Below the pieces are notes generated by a model that saw only the letters and a program-made list of their open reading frames with translations, was not told the DNA's origin and searched no databases. Shown here in pieces: positions 42,661 through 51,190 of a stretch of 64,000 nt of DNA. The DNA comes from Micromonospora echinaurantiaca (GTDB lineage Bacteria > Actinomycetota > Actinomycetes > Mycobacteriales > Micromonosporaceae), in contig NZ_LT607750.1 of assembly GCF_900090235.1 (NCBI RefSeq), positions 6,281,501 to 6,345,500 on the forward strand, given 5' to 3'. Each line of letters begins with the position of its first letter. Within the stretch, counting starts at the first letter, position 1. The position numbers and the translations under genes are program-made.

Positions 42661-42698
42661 CGACGAGGGCCGGGTCCGCACGGACCCGGCCCTCGTCG
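42661..42698. terminator. Perfect 18-bp hairpin between convergent genes
   Basis: Arms 42661-42678 and 42681-42698 are exact complements with a 2-base gap (loop in practice about six). It separates ino1 from the convergent surface-protein gene. Confidence 0.85.
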
Positions 42699-42710
42699 CG
42701 TACGCGCCGG

Positions 42711-43634
42711 CTACTTCGCCCAGGACGGCTTGGTCCGCCGGGCCAGCCGCGCCCGCCGGTCCTCCGCCACCAATTCGCCGGTGGAGGGCAGAATCGACGG
42801 GTTGACGCTGCCTGCCGAGACGACGAACGCGACCACGTCCAGGATCACGTGGGTGGTCTGCTGCGCGTGCACGGAGATCTGGTCGACCAGCGGGTTGATC
42901 CCGGTCAGGAAGAAGTTCGACAGGGTCTGGCCGGCCTGGAAGTTGATCGTCGAGAAGGCCGGCGGACGCTGGCCCGGGTCCGGGTAGATCTGCAGGAAAC
43001 CGGCGGCGAGCGCGCCGGTGACGGTCACGTTGCCGTACACGGCCTCGCCCAGGTGTACGTAGTCGTCCAGGTTGACCTGGATCGTGCGGCCGCGCAGCAG
43101 CCGGCCCGCGCTGTCCAGGTTGCCGGCGGCGTTCACGATGCGGGCCCGACCGGCGGCGGTCCGGGTGTCGATCACGCGCTGCGGCACGACCGGCACCAGC
43201 TCGTTCGAGTTGGCGTTCGTCCGGACGTACTCGACGAAGTTGCCCTCCATGGGTGGCAGGCCGGGGCTGGTGACCGCCCAGATCGTTCCGGAGGTGTCCA
43301 TCGACACCGAGCCCACCTCGGATTTCCAGCCGAGGCCCCGCCCGGTCGGCGTCAGCCGCAGGGCCGGACCGGAGAACGGGATGCCGTCCGGGTCGGCCTC
43401 GACGGCGGTGTTCTCCAGCCGCAGCGGCGCGGAGGTGAGAGAGCCGCCGCGCAGCGTGGTGGGCGTGCCCGCCTCGTTGACGCGCCCCTGCAGCACGGGG
43501 TCGCCCGGCGCGGCCTGCGCCGGGCCGGCGGCGGCCGCGCCCACTGCGGCGGCGCCGGCGAGGCCGGCGGCGACGGTGCCCGCCCTGCGCAGCAGGTGAC
43601 GACGGTCGACGGCGTGGTCCTGGTCATTGCTCAC
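42711..43634 (-). CDS. Tat-exported surface protein
   Basis: 307 residues. The N-terminus DRRHLLRRAGTVAAGLAGAAAVGAAAAGPAQAAPGD has a twin-arginine motif, hydrophobic core and an AQA-A-type signal cleavage site near residue 40. The mature part is beta-rich with VPVVPQRVIDTRTAAGR, a motif found in many actinobacterial exported proteins of unknown function, and VTVTGALAAGFLQIYPDPGQRP. GTG 43634 follows GGGGGA. I do not recognise a catalytic motif. Confidence 0.8.
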   Translation of the reverse strand: MSNDQDHAVDRRHLLRRAGTVAAGLAGAAAVGAAAAGPAQAAPGDPVLQGRVNEAGTPTTLRGGSLTSAPLRLENTAVEADPDGIPFSGPALRLTPTGRGLGWKSEVGSVSMDTSGTIWAVTSPGLPPMEGNFVEYVRTNANSNELVPVVPQRVIDTRTAAGRARIVNAAGNLDSAGRLLRGRTIQVNLDDYVHLGEAVYGNVTVTGALAAGFLQIYPDPGQRPPAFSTINFQAGQTLSNFFLTGINPLVDQISVHAQQTTHVILDVVAFVVSAGSVNPSILPSTGELVAEDRRARLARRTKPSWAK

Positions 43635-43757
43635 GATGAATCCCCCGTGTCGTGGGTGCGAGTGGCGCCCCGTCGGTACGGCTGATCGAGGTCGCTCTGT
43701 GCCAGCAAGACGTCCGACCAACCGCGAAGGTTGCGGTCGATCCCGCCGCTATCGGAT

Positions 43758-44237
43758 TCAGGACCAGGCGCGGCGCAGGGCGACCCCCGCCTCCATCTCC
43801 AGCAGCTTCACCTTGCGCGGCAGTCCGCCGCCGAAGCCGACCAGCTTTCCGCCCGCGCCGACGATCCGGTGGCACGGCACGATGACCGGGATCGGATTGC
43901 GGTTGCAGGCCACCCCGACCGCCCGGGCAGCGCCGGGATCGCCCACCCGCCGGGCCACCTCGCCGTAGGTGAGCGTGCCGCCGTACGGGATGCGGGTCAT
44001 CTCCCGCCACACCGCCCGCTCGAAGTCGGAGCCCCGCGGCACCGACACCGGCAGGCCGAACTCGGTCAACTCGCCGGCGAAGTAGGCGCGCAGCTCCGCG
44101 ACCGCGCGGCGGGAGGTCTCGTCGCCCGGCTCGTCGGCGGCGCCGGGGACCCGGCCGAAGTGCGTACCGCGGACGCTGTCGTCGTCGGTGGCCACGGAGA
44201 ACTCCCCGATCGGCGAGTCGAGCACGGTCCAACGCAT
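43758..44237 (-). CDS. ogt: Methylated-DNA-protein-cysteine methyltransferase
   Basis: 159 residues. The active site PVIVPCHRIVG (Cys near residue 125) and the upstream DNA-binding helix YGGTLTYGEVARRVGDPGAARAVGVACNRNP are complete, as is GKLVGFGGGLPRKVKLLEMEAG. It repairs O6-alkylguanine by irreversible transfer to Cys. MRWTVLDSPIGEFSVATDDD is a normal Ogt start. ATG 44237 follows a -10-like GACAAT by 6 nt. It is divergent from a small membrane protein gene. Confidence 0.95.
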   Translation of the reverse strand: MRWTVLDSPIGEFSVATDDDSVRGTHFGRVPGAADEPGDETSRRAVAELRAYFAGELTEFGLPVSVPRGSDFERAVWREMTRIPYGGTLTYGEVARRVGDPGAARAVGVACNRNPIPVIVPCHRIVGAGGKLVGFGGGLPRKVKLLEMEAGVALRRAWS

Positions 44238-44286
44238 CCACCCATTGTCGTCCACCGGTCCGACAGACCGCGCCGACAGCCACCAG

Positions 44287-44742
44287 GTGACCATCGCCAC
44301 CGGGGTGGCGTTCGCGGCGTTCGGTGTCGTCGGGCAGCTCGCGGCCGACCTCTTCACCGCTCTCCTCGCGGTGGCCTTCCTGATGCTGGCCGGCTTCACC
44401 GCCGCCGGCGTGAACGGTGCCCGGGTCGCCTCCTGGGCCTGCGGGCCGTTCCTCGTCTGCTGCGCCGCCGTCGGCATCCTCCGTACGCCCCGGCCGCTCT
44501 CCTTCATCTACTCTCCGGACGACCTGGACCGGATCGGCGAGCTGGCGCGGGAGCGGATGCCCGACTGGCTGGAACCGCTGCTGGTGCTGTTGAGCGCCGG
44601 CGTACCGCTGGCACTGCTGGTCGCGTTGCTCCTGCTCGCCCTTCCGCCGGCGAACGCCTTCTTCCGGCGGCCTGTTTCGGTCGGGCCGGGCTGGCACGTG
44701 CAGGCGGGCGACTGGGTTCCAGGGCCGCCCGCCCGGAGCTGA
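44287..44742 (+). CDS. Small membrane protein
   Basis: 151 residues from GTG 44287 (VTIATGVAFAAFGVVG). Three or four hydrophobic helices: GVAFAAFGVVGQLAADLFTALLAVAFLMLAGF, SWACGPFLVCCAAVGIL and PLLVLLSAGVPLALLVALLLLAL, with a polar loop RIGELARERMPDW. Not recognised. An earlier in-frame ATG at 44188 would overlap ogt on the other strand and adds a polar, non-conserved-looking segment, so I prefer the GTG. Confidence 0.6.
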   Translation: MTIATGVAFAAFGVVGQLAADLFTALLAVAFLMLAGFTAAGVNGARVASWACGPFLVCCAAVGILRTPRPLSFIYSPDDLDRIGELARERMPDWLEPLLVLLSAGVPLALLVALLLLALPPANAFFRRPVSVGPGWHVQAGDWVPGPPARS

Positions 44743-44767
44743 CGCCGGCCCGGGTGCCGGCTGGCAC

Positions 44768-45172
44768 TCAGAGCAGGGTGACGCCGAGCAGCAGCGCCCC
44801 GGCGACGAGGCAGACCCCGCCGGCCACGGTGAGCCAGATCAGCTTGTTGGGCCGGGTGTCCTGCGGTCGGACCACCGAGAGGAAGAAGCCGAGCGGCATC
44901 AGGATCGGCGCCGCGACCAGGAGCGACCGGATCAGCGTGCGGGTGCCGTCGGACGCGTCGGCCTGGTCGACGTAGGGCAGCACGGCGAGCGCGAAGAGCA
45001 CCAGCACCCCGGCGTGGGCGTGCCCGGCGGTCCACAGCCCCCGGCGGACCGGGTTGTCCAGGTAGCCGGCCTTACGCCGGGCCAGGTGGGTGAGCAGGGT
45101 GAGGCCGCCGTACGCGACCGCGACCACGGTGATCAGCAGGATGCCGGCGGTGGTGCGGGTTGCCTCGGACAT
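44768..45172 (-). CDS. Four-helix membrane protein
   Basis: 134 residues with four hydrophobic helices: GILLITVVAVAYGGLTLLTHLA, AGHAHAGVLVLFALAVLPYV, SLLVAAPILMPLGFFLSVV and LIWLTVAGGVCLVAGALLLGVTLL. HAHAG in helix 2 recalls heme- or copper-contacting histidines of small cytochrome-related membrane proteins, but I cannot assign a family. ATG 45172 has GGAGG 7 nt upstream and a clear promoter with an overlapping inverted repeat. Confidence 0.72.
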   Translation of the reverse strand: MSEATRTTAGILLITVVAVAYGGLTLLTHLARRKAGYLDNPVRRGLWTAGHAHAGVLVLFALAVLPYVDQADASDGTRTLIRSLLVAAPILMPLGFFLSVVRPQDTRPNKLIWLTVAGGVCLVAGALLLGVTLL

Positions 45173-45194
45173 GGGGACACCTCCGTCTTGTCAT

Positions 45195-45228
45195 TGTCAA
45201 GATTGGCCGATCGCCGCAATCTTGTCAA
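45195..45228 (-). promoter_or_regulatory. Consensus promoter overlapped by an inverted repeat
   Basis: -35 TTGACA (45223-45228), 17 bp, -10 CAATCT (45200-45205), read on the minus strand. An inverted repeat TGTCAAGATTG / CAATCTTGTCA (45195-45205 and 45217-45227, one mismatched pair) covers both hexamers, so a bound regulator would occlude RNA polymerase. The regulator is not adjacent. Confidence 0.75.
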
Positions 45229-45290
45229 CAGCTAGATTCGTTCGCGGACAACCGTCGCGACCCGACGGAACGTTGCGCGGGATCGATACC

Positions 45291-45812
45291 GTGCGGTTCG
45301 TGGCGACGGGGACCCTGCTCTTCCTCATCATCGGCGGCATCGGCGTCGGAGTGCTGGCGCTCGCCCTGCTCGGCACCGAGCTGCTCCACTTCGGTCAACC
45401 CGAACTGGACGGTCCGGTGTCGGTCGAGGCGGTCGCCGGGTTCACCGGGGCGCTCGGCTTCGGCGCCGCGATCGTCAACGAACTGGTCGGCGGGGGCACC
45501 ACCGGCGCGATCGCGGTGGCGGTGGCCGGTGGGCTCCTCGCGGCCGTGCCCACCGCGTGGGTGGCGGCCCGGCTCGGCCGGGCGGCCCGCGACATGCCGA
45601 CCGACGCCACCCCCAACCGCCACCACCTGGTCGGCGCGCTCGGCCTGGTGGTCACCCCGGTGCCGGTCGACGGCTACGGCGAGGTCCGGGTACGCGTGGC
45701 CGGCCAGCCGGTCAAGCTCAACGCCCGGGCCGACCGGCCGATCCCGGTCGGCGCCCAGATCTTCGTGGTCGAAGCGCTGAGCGAGACCAGCGTGCACGTC
45801 GAGACCTACTGA
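45291..45812 (+). CDS. NfeD-like membrane protein
   Basis: 173 residues. Two or three helices (LLFLIIGGIGVGVLALALLG, AGFTGALGFGAAIVNELVGGG, AIAVAVAGGLLAAVPTAWVAARLG) and a C-terminal OB-like NfeD domain from ~residue 110: HHLVGALGLVVTPVPVDGYGEVRVRVAGQPVKLNARADRPIPVGAQIFVVEAL. NfeD proteins are found beside flotillin/SPFH genes and are thought to work with them in membrane microdomains. The flotillin gene starts 30 bp downstream, so they form an operon. Confidence 0.88.
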   Translation: MRFVATGTLLFLIIGGIGVGVLALALLGTELLHFGQPELDGPVSVEAVAGFTGALGFGAAIVNELVGGGTTGAIAVAVAGGLLAAVPTAWVAARLGRAARDMPTDATPNRHHLVGALGLVVTPVPVDGYGEVRVRVAGQPVKLNARADRPIPVGAQIFVVEALSETSVHVETY

Positions 45813-45842
45813 ACCCCCTCATAAAAGAAACGGGACGGTCAC

Positions 45843-47357
45843 ATGCCCCTACTCATCGCCATCGGCGGCGCGGTCCTCCTCGTCCTCGTGCTCATCCTCT
45901 TCGTGCTCTCCCGGATCAAGGTCGCCGGGCCGAACGAGGCCTTCATCGTCACCGGCCGCAAGGGCCGCACCACGCAGACCGCCGACGGCGCCCGGTCGAC
46001 CGACATGTCCGGGCAGAAGGTCGTGCTCGGCGCCTCGGTCTTCGTCCTGCCGGTGGTACAGAAGCTCCAGTCGCTCGACCTGTCCAGCCGGCGGATCGAC
46101 GTCGGCATCAAGGGCGCGGTGAGCAAGCAGGGCATCCGCACCGAGCTGCACGGGGTCGCGATCGTCAAGGTCGGCGGCACCGAGGACGCCATCCGCGCGG
46201 CCGCCCAGCGCTTCCTGCACCAACAGGACGAGATCGAGGACTTCACCCGGGAGGTGCTCGCCGGCGCGCTGCGCTCGATCGTCGGCCGGCTCACCGTCGA
46301 GGAGGTCATCCGGGACCGGGCGGCGTTCGCCAGCGCGGTGGCCGAGGAGGCCGAGCACTCGATGACCAACCAGGGCCTGGTGCTGGACACCTTCCAGCTC
46401 CAGGACATCCTGGCCGAGGGCTCCTACCTGCAGGACCTGGGCCGGCCGGAGGCGGCCCGGGTGCTCAAGGACGCGGCCATCGCGGAGGCCCGGGCGCGAC
46501 AGCAGGCGGAGCAGGAGCGGCTGCTCGCCGAGGAGGCGATCGCCGAGGCCAACCGGAACCTGGCGCTCAAGCAGGCCGCCATCCAGGCGGAGATCGACGC
46601 GGCCAAGGCGAAGTCCGCCGCCGCCGGTCCGCTCGCCCAGGCCGAGCGGGACCAGGCGATCCTCTCCGAGCAGCAGAAGGTGGCCGAGCGCAACGCCGAG
46701 CTGAAGCAGCGCCAGCTGGACACCGAGGTGCGCAAGCCGGCGGACGCCGCCCGGTACAAAGTCGAGCAGGAGGCCGAGGCGGCCCGCAACGCCGCGGTGC
46801 TGAACGCCGACGCGCAGCGGCAGGCGGTCATCGCCGCCGCCCAGGCCGCCGCCGAGCAGGCCCGGCTCACCGGTGAGGGCGAGCGGGCCCGGCGGGCCGC
46901 GCTGGCCGAGGCGAACGCGATCGAGGGCGCCAAGGAGGGCGAGGCCGAGCAGCGGCGGCGCTCCGCGATCGCCGAGGCGGTCGAGCGGGAGGGCCAGGCC
47001 GAGGCCGCGGCCATCCTGGCCAAGGGGCAGGCGGAGGCCGACGCGATGGCCCGCAAGGCCGAGGCGTTCGCGGCGTACGGCGAGGCGGCCGTGCTGGACC
47101 TGCTGGTCAAGGTGCTGCCGGAGGTGGTCGAGGCGGCCAGCGCCCCGATCGGCGCGATCGACAAGATGACCGTCATCTCCACCGACGGGGCGTCCTCGCT
47201 GACCAAGTCGGTGGCCGGCAACGTGGCGCAGGGGCTCCAGCTCGGCAGCGACCTGACCGGCATCGACCTGGCCGGCCTGCTCGCGAAGCTCGGCTCGGCG
47301 TCGTCGGCCGGCAACGGCAAGCCGGCGGTGGACGGCACCGCGGTCGAGGCGAGGTAG
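45843..47357 (+). CDS. Flotillin-type SPFH/band 7 protein
   Basis: 504 residues. Hydrophobic anchor LLIAIGGAVLLVLVLILFVLSRI, SPFH domain (VAGPNEAFIVTGRKG ... TRELHGVAIVKVGG-type region ... EDFTREVLAGALRSIVGRLTVEEVIRDR), and a long Ala/Glu coiled coil (~200-390) with EA-rich repeats, then a C-terminal oligomerisation segment. Bacterial flotillins form membrane platforms that organise signalling and cell-wall enzymes. ATG 45843 is preceded by a weak GGGACGG. Partner of the NfeD protein upstream. Confidence 0.93.
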   Translation: MPLLIAIGGAVLLVLVLILFVLSRIKVAGPNEAFIVTGRKGRTTQTADGARSTDMSGQKVVLGASVFVLPVVQKLQSLDLSSRRIDVGIKGAVSKQGIRTELHGVAIVKVGGTEDAIRAAAQRFLHQQDEIEDFTREVLAGALRSIVGRLTVEEVIRDRAAFASAVAEEAEHSMTNQGLVLDTFQLQDILAEGSYLQDLGRPEAARVLKDAAIAEARARQQAEQERLLAEEAIAEANRNLALKQAAIQAEIDAAKAKSAAAGPLAQAERDQAILSEQQKVAERNAELKQRQLDTEVRKPADAARYKVEQEAEAARNAAVLNADAQRQAVIAAAQAAAEQARLTGEGERARRAALAEANAIEGAKEGEAEQRRRSAIAEAVEREGQAEAAAILAKGQAEADAMARKAEAFAAYGEAAVLDLLVKVLPEVVEAASAPIGAIDKMTVISTDGASSLTKSVAGNVAQGLQLGSDLTGIDLAGLLAKLGSASSAGNGKPAVDGTAVEAR

Positions 47358-47370
47358 CGCCGACCGTACG

Positions 47371-47411
47371 GCGAAGGGCGCCGCTCCCGGCATCGGGGCG
47401 GCGCCCTTCGC
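47371..47411. terminator. Hairpin between convergent flotillin and cca genes
   Basis: 14-base arms 47371-47384 and 47398-47411 are perfect complements (GCGAAGGGCGCCGC), with a CCCGG/CGGG inner pairing. It serves both strands. Confidence 0.8.
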
Positions 47412-47417
47412 GTCGGC

Positions 47418-48878
47418 TCAGTCGCGCAGGCCCTCGTCGCGGGCCCAGCGCAGCAGCTCGGCCTCGGCCGTCTCGCGGTCCAGCGGGCCGCGCTCCAGAC
47501 GCAGGTCCTTCAGGTGCTTCCAGGCGCGTCCGACCACCGGTCCCGGCGGTACGCCGAGCAACTCCATGATCGCGTTGCCGTCCAGATCGGGGCGGACCCG
47601 GGCCAGGTCCTCCTCGGCGGCGATCCGGGCGATCCGCTCCTCCAGCGCGTCGTAGTCGGCGGCGAGCTGGGCCGCCTTGCGCCGGTTACGCGTGGTGCAG
47701 TCCGACCGGGTGAGCTTGTGCAGCCGCGGCAGCAGGTCACCGGCGTCGGCGACGTAGCGGCGCACCGCCGAGTCGGTCCACTCGCCCCGGCCGTAGCCGT
47801 AGAACCGCAGGTGCAGCGCGACCAGCGCGGTCACCTGGGCGGTGACGTCCTTCGGGTAACGCAGCGCCTTCATCCGCGCCTTGGTGAGCCGGGCGCCGAC
47901 CACCTCGTGGTGGTGGAAGCTCACCCGGCCGTCCGGGCCGACCGCCTTGGTCGCCGGCTTGCCGATGTCGTGCATCAGCGCGGCCATCCGCAGCACGAAG
48001 TCGCAGCCGTCCTCCTCGTACGAGACGGCGTTGCTCACCACGGTCAGGGTGTGCTCGTAGACGTCCTTGTGCTGGGCGTGCTCGTCGATCTCCAGCTTCA
48101 ACCCGGTCAGCTCCGGCAGGAACCGGTCGGCCAGCCCGGTGTCGACCAGCAGCCGCAGCCCGGTGACCGGGTCGGCGCCGCAGAGCAGCTTGGTGAACTC
48201 GTCGCGGATCCGCTCGGCGGTGATCCGGTCCAGGTCGGCGGCCATCCGGGTCATCGCCGCGTGCACGTCGGGGTGCACCGCGAACCGCAGCTGGGCCGCG
48301 AACCGGGCGGCCCGGAGCATCCGCAGCGGGTCGTCCCGGAACGACTCCTGCGGCGACGCCGGGGTGCGGATCACCTTGGCCGCCAGATCGGCCAGCCCGC
48401 CGTGCGGGTCGGTGAACCGGTGCTCGGGCAGGCTGACCGCCATCGCGTTGATGGTGAAGTCCCGCCGCTTCAGGTCCTCGGTCAGGTCCGTGCCGTAGGT
48501 GACCACCGGGTTCCGGGTGACCTGGTCGTACGCCTCGGCGCGGAAGGTGGTGATCTCCAGCCGCAGCCCGCCGCGCTGGGCGCCGATGGTGCCGAACTCG
48601 CGGCCGGTCTCCCAGATCGACTCGGCCCAGCCCCGGACGATGCGCAGCGTCTGGTCGGGCAGCGCGTCGGTGCAGAAGTCGAGATCCTCGCCGAGCCGGC
48701 CGAGCAGGGCGTCCCGTACCGAGCCGCCCACCAGGTGCAACTCGTGACCGGCCTGTGCGAACCGGCGGCCGAGCTCGTCGGCGACCGGCGAGACCCGGAG
48801 CAGTTCGGCGACGGCGTTGCGCTGCGCGGCGGTGAGTTCGCGGCGGTCGGCGGCACGGGGAGCGGAGGCTTCGGACAT
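47418..48878 (-). CDS. cca: CCA tRNA nucleotidyltransferase with HD domain
   Basis: 486 residues. The class II nucleotidyltransferase head has HLVGGSVRDALLGRLGEDLDFCTDALPDQTL (G-G-x-V-R-D and D-x-D) and RRDFTINAMAVSL, RTPASPQESFRDDPLRMLRAARFAAQL. A C-terminal HD domain (MAALMHDIGKPATK, FHHHEVVGARL) suggests phosphatase/phosphodiesterase activity. The length and HD domain fit actinobacterial CCA-adding enzymes at this locus. ATG 48878 lies 9 nt from a -10-like TAGGCT. Divergent from murJ. Confidence 0.94.
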   Translation of the reverse strand: MSEASAPRAADRRELTAAQRNAVAELLRVSPVADELGRRFAQAGHELHLVGGSVRDALLGRLGEDLDFCTDALPDQTLRIVRGWAESIWETGREFGTIGAQRGGLRLEITTFRAEAYDQVTRNPVVTYGTDLTEDLKRRDFTINAMAVSLPEHRFTDPHGGLADLAAKVIRTPASPQESFRDDPLRMLRAARFAAQLRFAVHPDVHAAMTRMAADLDRITAERIRDEFTKLLCGADPVTGLRLLVDTGLADRFLPELTGLKLEIDEHAQHKDVYEHTLTVVSNAVSYEEDGCDFVLRMAALMHDIGKPATKAVGPDGRVSFHHHEVVGARLTKARMKALRYPKDVTAQVTALVALHLRFYGYGRGEWTDSAVRRYVADAGDLLPRLHKLTRSDCTTRNRRKAAQLAADYDALEERIARIAAEEDLARVRPDLDGNAIMELLGVPPGPVVGRAWKHLKDLRLERGPLDRETAEAELLRWARDEGLRD

Positions 48879-49004
48879 GGGATCGCCAGCCTATCGGTCC
48901 CGGTGCGGATGTCCTCCGCCGGGCGCGGGTAGCGGGTGTGCGTTGACTATCGTCATGCTCGTGCGGGCCGGTGCCGGTTCCGAATACCCCTTGGAGGCGA
49001 GAAG

Positions 49005-50750
49005 ATGAGCGGCGGGCTCTACCGCAGCGCGAACGCCACGGGTGACGGCGGCGGTCGGCCTCCGGCGGACGGCGCCACCTTCATCTCGGCGGAGCCGCTC
49101 AACCAGCCGGCGATGGAGTCGACCGCCCCGCCGCCGGAGCAGGTGGCCGAGGGCAGCGCCGCGGCCAACAGCGCGGTGATGGCGATCGGCAGCCTGGTCA
49201 GCCGGGGTACCGGGTTCCTGCGCACGCTGGCGCTGACCGCCGCGCTGGGTGGCGCGCTGGTCGGTGACGCGTACACCACCGCCCAGATCCTGCCCGGGAT
49301 GGTCTACGAGTTCCTGCTCGGCGGCATCCTCACCAGCGTGCTGATCCCGGTGCTGGTGCGCCGGCGCAAGGCCGACGCCGACGGCGGTCAGGCGTACGCC
49401 CAGCGGCTGCTCACCCTCGCGGTGGTGACTCTCGCCGCGGCCGCGCTGCTGGCGACGCTTTCAGCAATGTGGCTGACCATGCTGTACACCAGCGACAACC
49501 GCGGCGACGAGTACCGCGAGCTGGTCACCTACCTGTCGTACCTGATGTTGCCGATGATCTTCTTCACCGGCCTCAGCGCGCTGATCAGCGCGGTGCTCAA
49601 CACCCGGGGGCACTTCGCCGCCCCGATGTGGGCGCCGATTCTGAACAACCTCGTGGTGATCGCGACCGCCGGGCTCTACATCGCGATCTTCGGTGCGGAG
49701 ATCATCCGCCCGGAGGAGATGACCGCCGGGCGGATCCTGCTGATCGGCGGCGGCACGCTGCTCGGTGTCGGGATCCAGGCCGCGGGTCTGCTGCCGGCGC
49801 TGCGCAAGGTCGGTTTCCGGTGGCGGTTCCGGTTCGACTTCCGCGCCCTCGGCCTGCGCGAGTTGGGTCGCCTCGGCGCCTGGATGTTCTGCTACGTCGC
49901 GGTCAGCCAGATCGGCCTGATCGTGCTCTTCAACCTGCTGAACCGGGCGGGCGACGGGGACGCCGGCGCGCTGATCTACAACAACGTCTTCCTGCTGCTG
50001 ATGATGGCGCACGGCATCATCGCGGTCTCCATCATCACCGCGCTGATGCCCCGGATGAGCGCGGCCGCCGCCGACGGCCGGTACGCCGACCTCGCCGCCG
50101 ACCTGTCCCGGGGCACCCGCACCGTCTCGGCGGTGCTCGCCCCGATCGCCGTCTGCTACGCGGTGCTGGCCACGCCGCTGTCGGTGACGCTGTTCCGCTA
50201 CGGCGCGTTCAGCGACGACAACGCCGCCGACACCTCGCTGGTGCTACTGGTGGCCGCGCTGGCGCTGGTTCCGTTCGCGATCAGCCAGCTGTTCACCTTC
50301 GCCTTCTACGCGCTCCCCGACACCCGCACGCCGGCGCTGATCAACATTCCGGTGGTGGCGTTACGGATCGGCGTCCAGATCATCCTCTTCGCCGCCTTCG
50401 CCGCCCACTTCGCGGCCGCCGGGATGATGATCGGCAACGCGATCTCCTACCTGGCCGCGGCGATCGCCTCCGCCTGGCTGCTCCGGCCCCGGGTCGGCCG
50501 GATCGGGCTCGGCGCGATCATGCGTACGCTGGCCCGGGTCGCGGTCGCCGCGCTCGGTGCGGCGCTGGTCGGCCTGCTGGTGGTCGCCCTGCTGCCCGGC
50601 GACGACACGCCGAGCCGCGCGCAGGCGCTGGCCCAGTTGGTGATCGGCGGCGCGGTGATCGGCGGGACCTATCTCGGCCTGGCCATGGCGCTGCGGATCG
50701 GTGAGATCACCGAGGTGGTCGGGATGGTCCGGCGCCGGCTGAGCCGCTGA
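49005..50750 (+). CDS. murJ: Lipid II flippase MurJ
   Basis: 581 residues with about 14 helices. The core MAIGSLVSRGTGFLRTLALTAALGGALVGDAYTTAQILPGMVYEFLLGGILTSVLIPVLVRRR is the MurJ/MviN family, with the SRxxGFxR and GDAY motifs. It flips lipid-linked peptidoglycan precursor across the membrane. ATG 49005 has GGAGG 7 nt upstream. Unlike M. tuberculosis MviN it has no C-terminal pseudokinase domain: that is encoded by the next gene. N-terminal ~55 residues are disordered. Confidence 0.95.
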   Translation: MSGGLYRSANATGDGGGRPPADGATFISAEPLNQPAMESTAPPPEQVAEGSAAANSAVMAIGSLVSRGTGFLRTLALTAALGGALVGDAYTTAQILPGMVYEFLLGGILTSVLIPVLVRRRKADADGGQAYAQRLLTLAVVTLAAAALLATLSAMWLTMLYTSDNRGDEYRELVTYLSYLMLPMIFFTGLSALISAVLNTRGHFAAPMWAPILNNLVVIATAGLYIAIFGAEIIRPEEMTAGRILLIGGGTLLGVGIQAAGLLPALRKVGFRWRFRFDFRALGLRELGRLGAWMFCYVAVSQIGLIVLFNLLNRAGDGDAGALIYNNVFLLLMMAHGIIAVSIITALMPRMSAAAADGRYADLAADLSRGTRTVSAVLAPIAVCYAVLATPLSVTLFRYGAFSDDNAADTSLVLLVAALALVPFAISQLFTFAFYALPDTRTPALINIPVVALRIGVQIILFAAFAAHFAAAGMMIGNAISYLAAAIASAWLLRPRVGRIGLGAIMRTLARVAVAALGAALVGLLVVALLPGDDTPSRAQALAQLVIGGAVIGGTYLGLAMALRIGEITEVVGMVRRRLSR

Positions 50751-51190
50751 GCCCCACCGCCCGGCCCTACCCGCCGGTACGGTGCGTGACGGTGGATCAC
50801 CAGCCTGGGGATGCGCCTGTGGATAACTCCGCGATTCCCCGCTCAGTCACCGGATCGGGCTGTGGATAACCAGCCGGACGGCTGAGTATGGTGCCCCGAT
50901 CGTGGGGGAACCCCGGGACGTCGGCGTGGCCGCGACACCGGTCCGGCCCCTGCGTCGAGCCCTTGCGGTCTACCTCTAGATTGGCTAGTACATGTGCCAG
51001 CAACGTGGTCGACAACGGTCGTAACCGGACGAGCCCGTCTACTCCCGAAACCCTCGCCGGGTCCGGCGGGAAGATGACATGTCGGGGAGACGGTCCAGCC
51101 GGGTAAGGTCGCTCTCGACGGGTACGGCAGGCACCGGCGCTCGCGTCGACCCCGGTCGGCCGGCCCTTGAAAGACAGAGCGGGAAGCCAC
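50751..51190. other. 440-bp spacer with two perfect DnaA boxes
   Basis: TGTGGATAA occurs at 50818-50826 and 50861-50869, both exact complements of TTATCCACA, 43 bp apart. The rest holds the promoter region of the pseudokinase gene (CTAGATTGGCTAG near 50976). No gene is supported. Confidence 0.75.
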
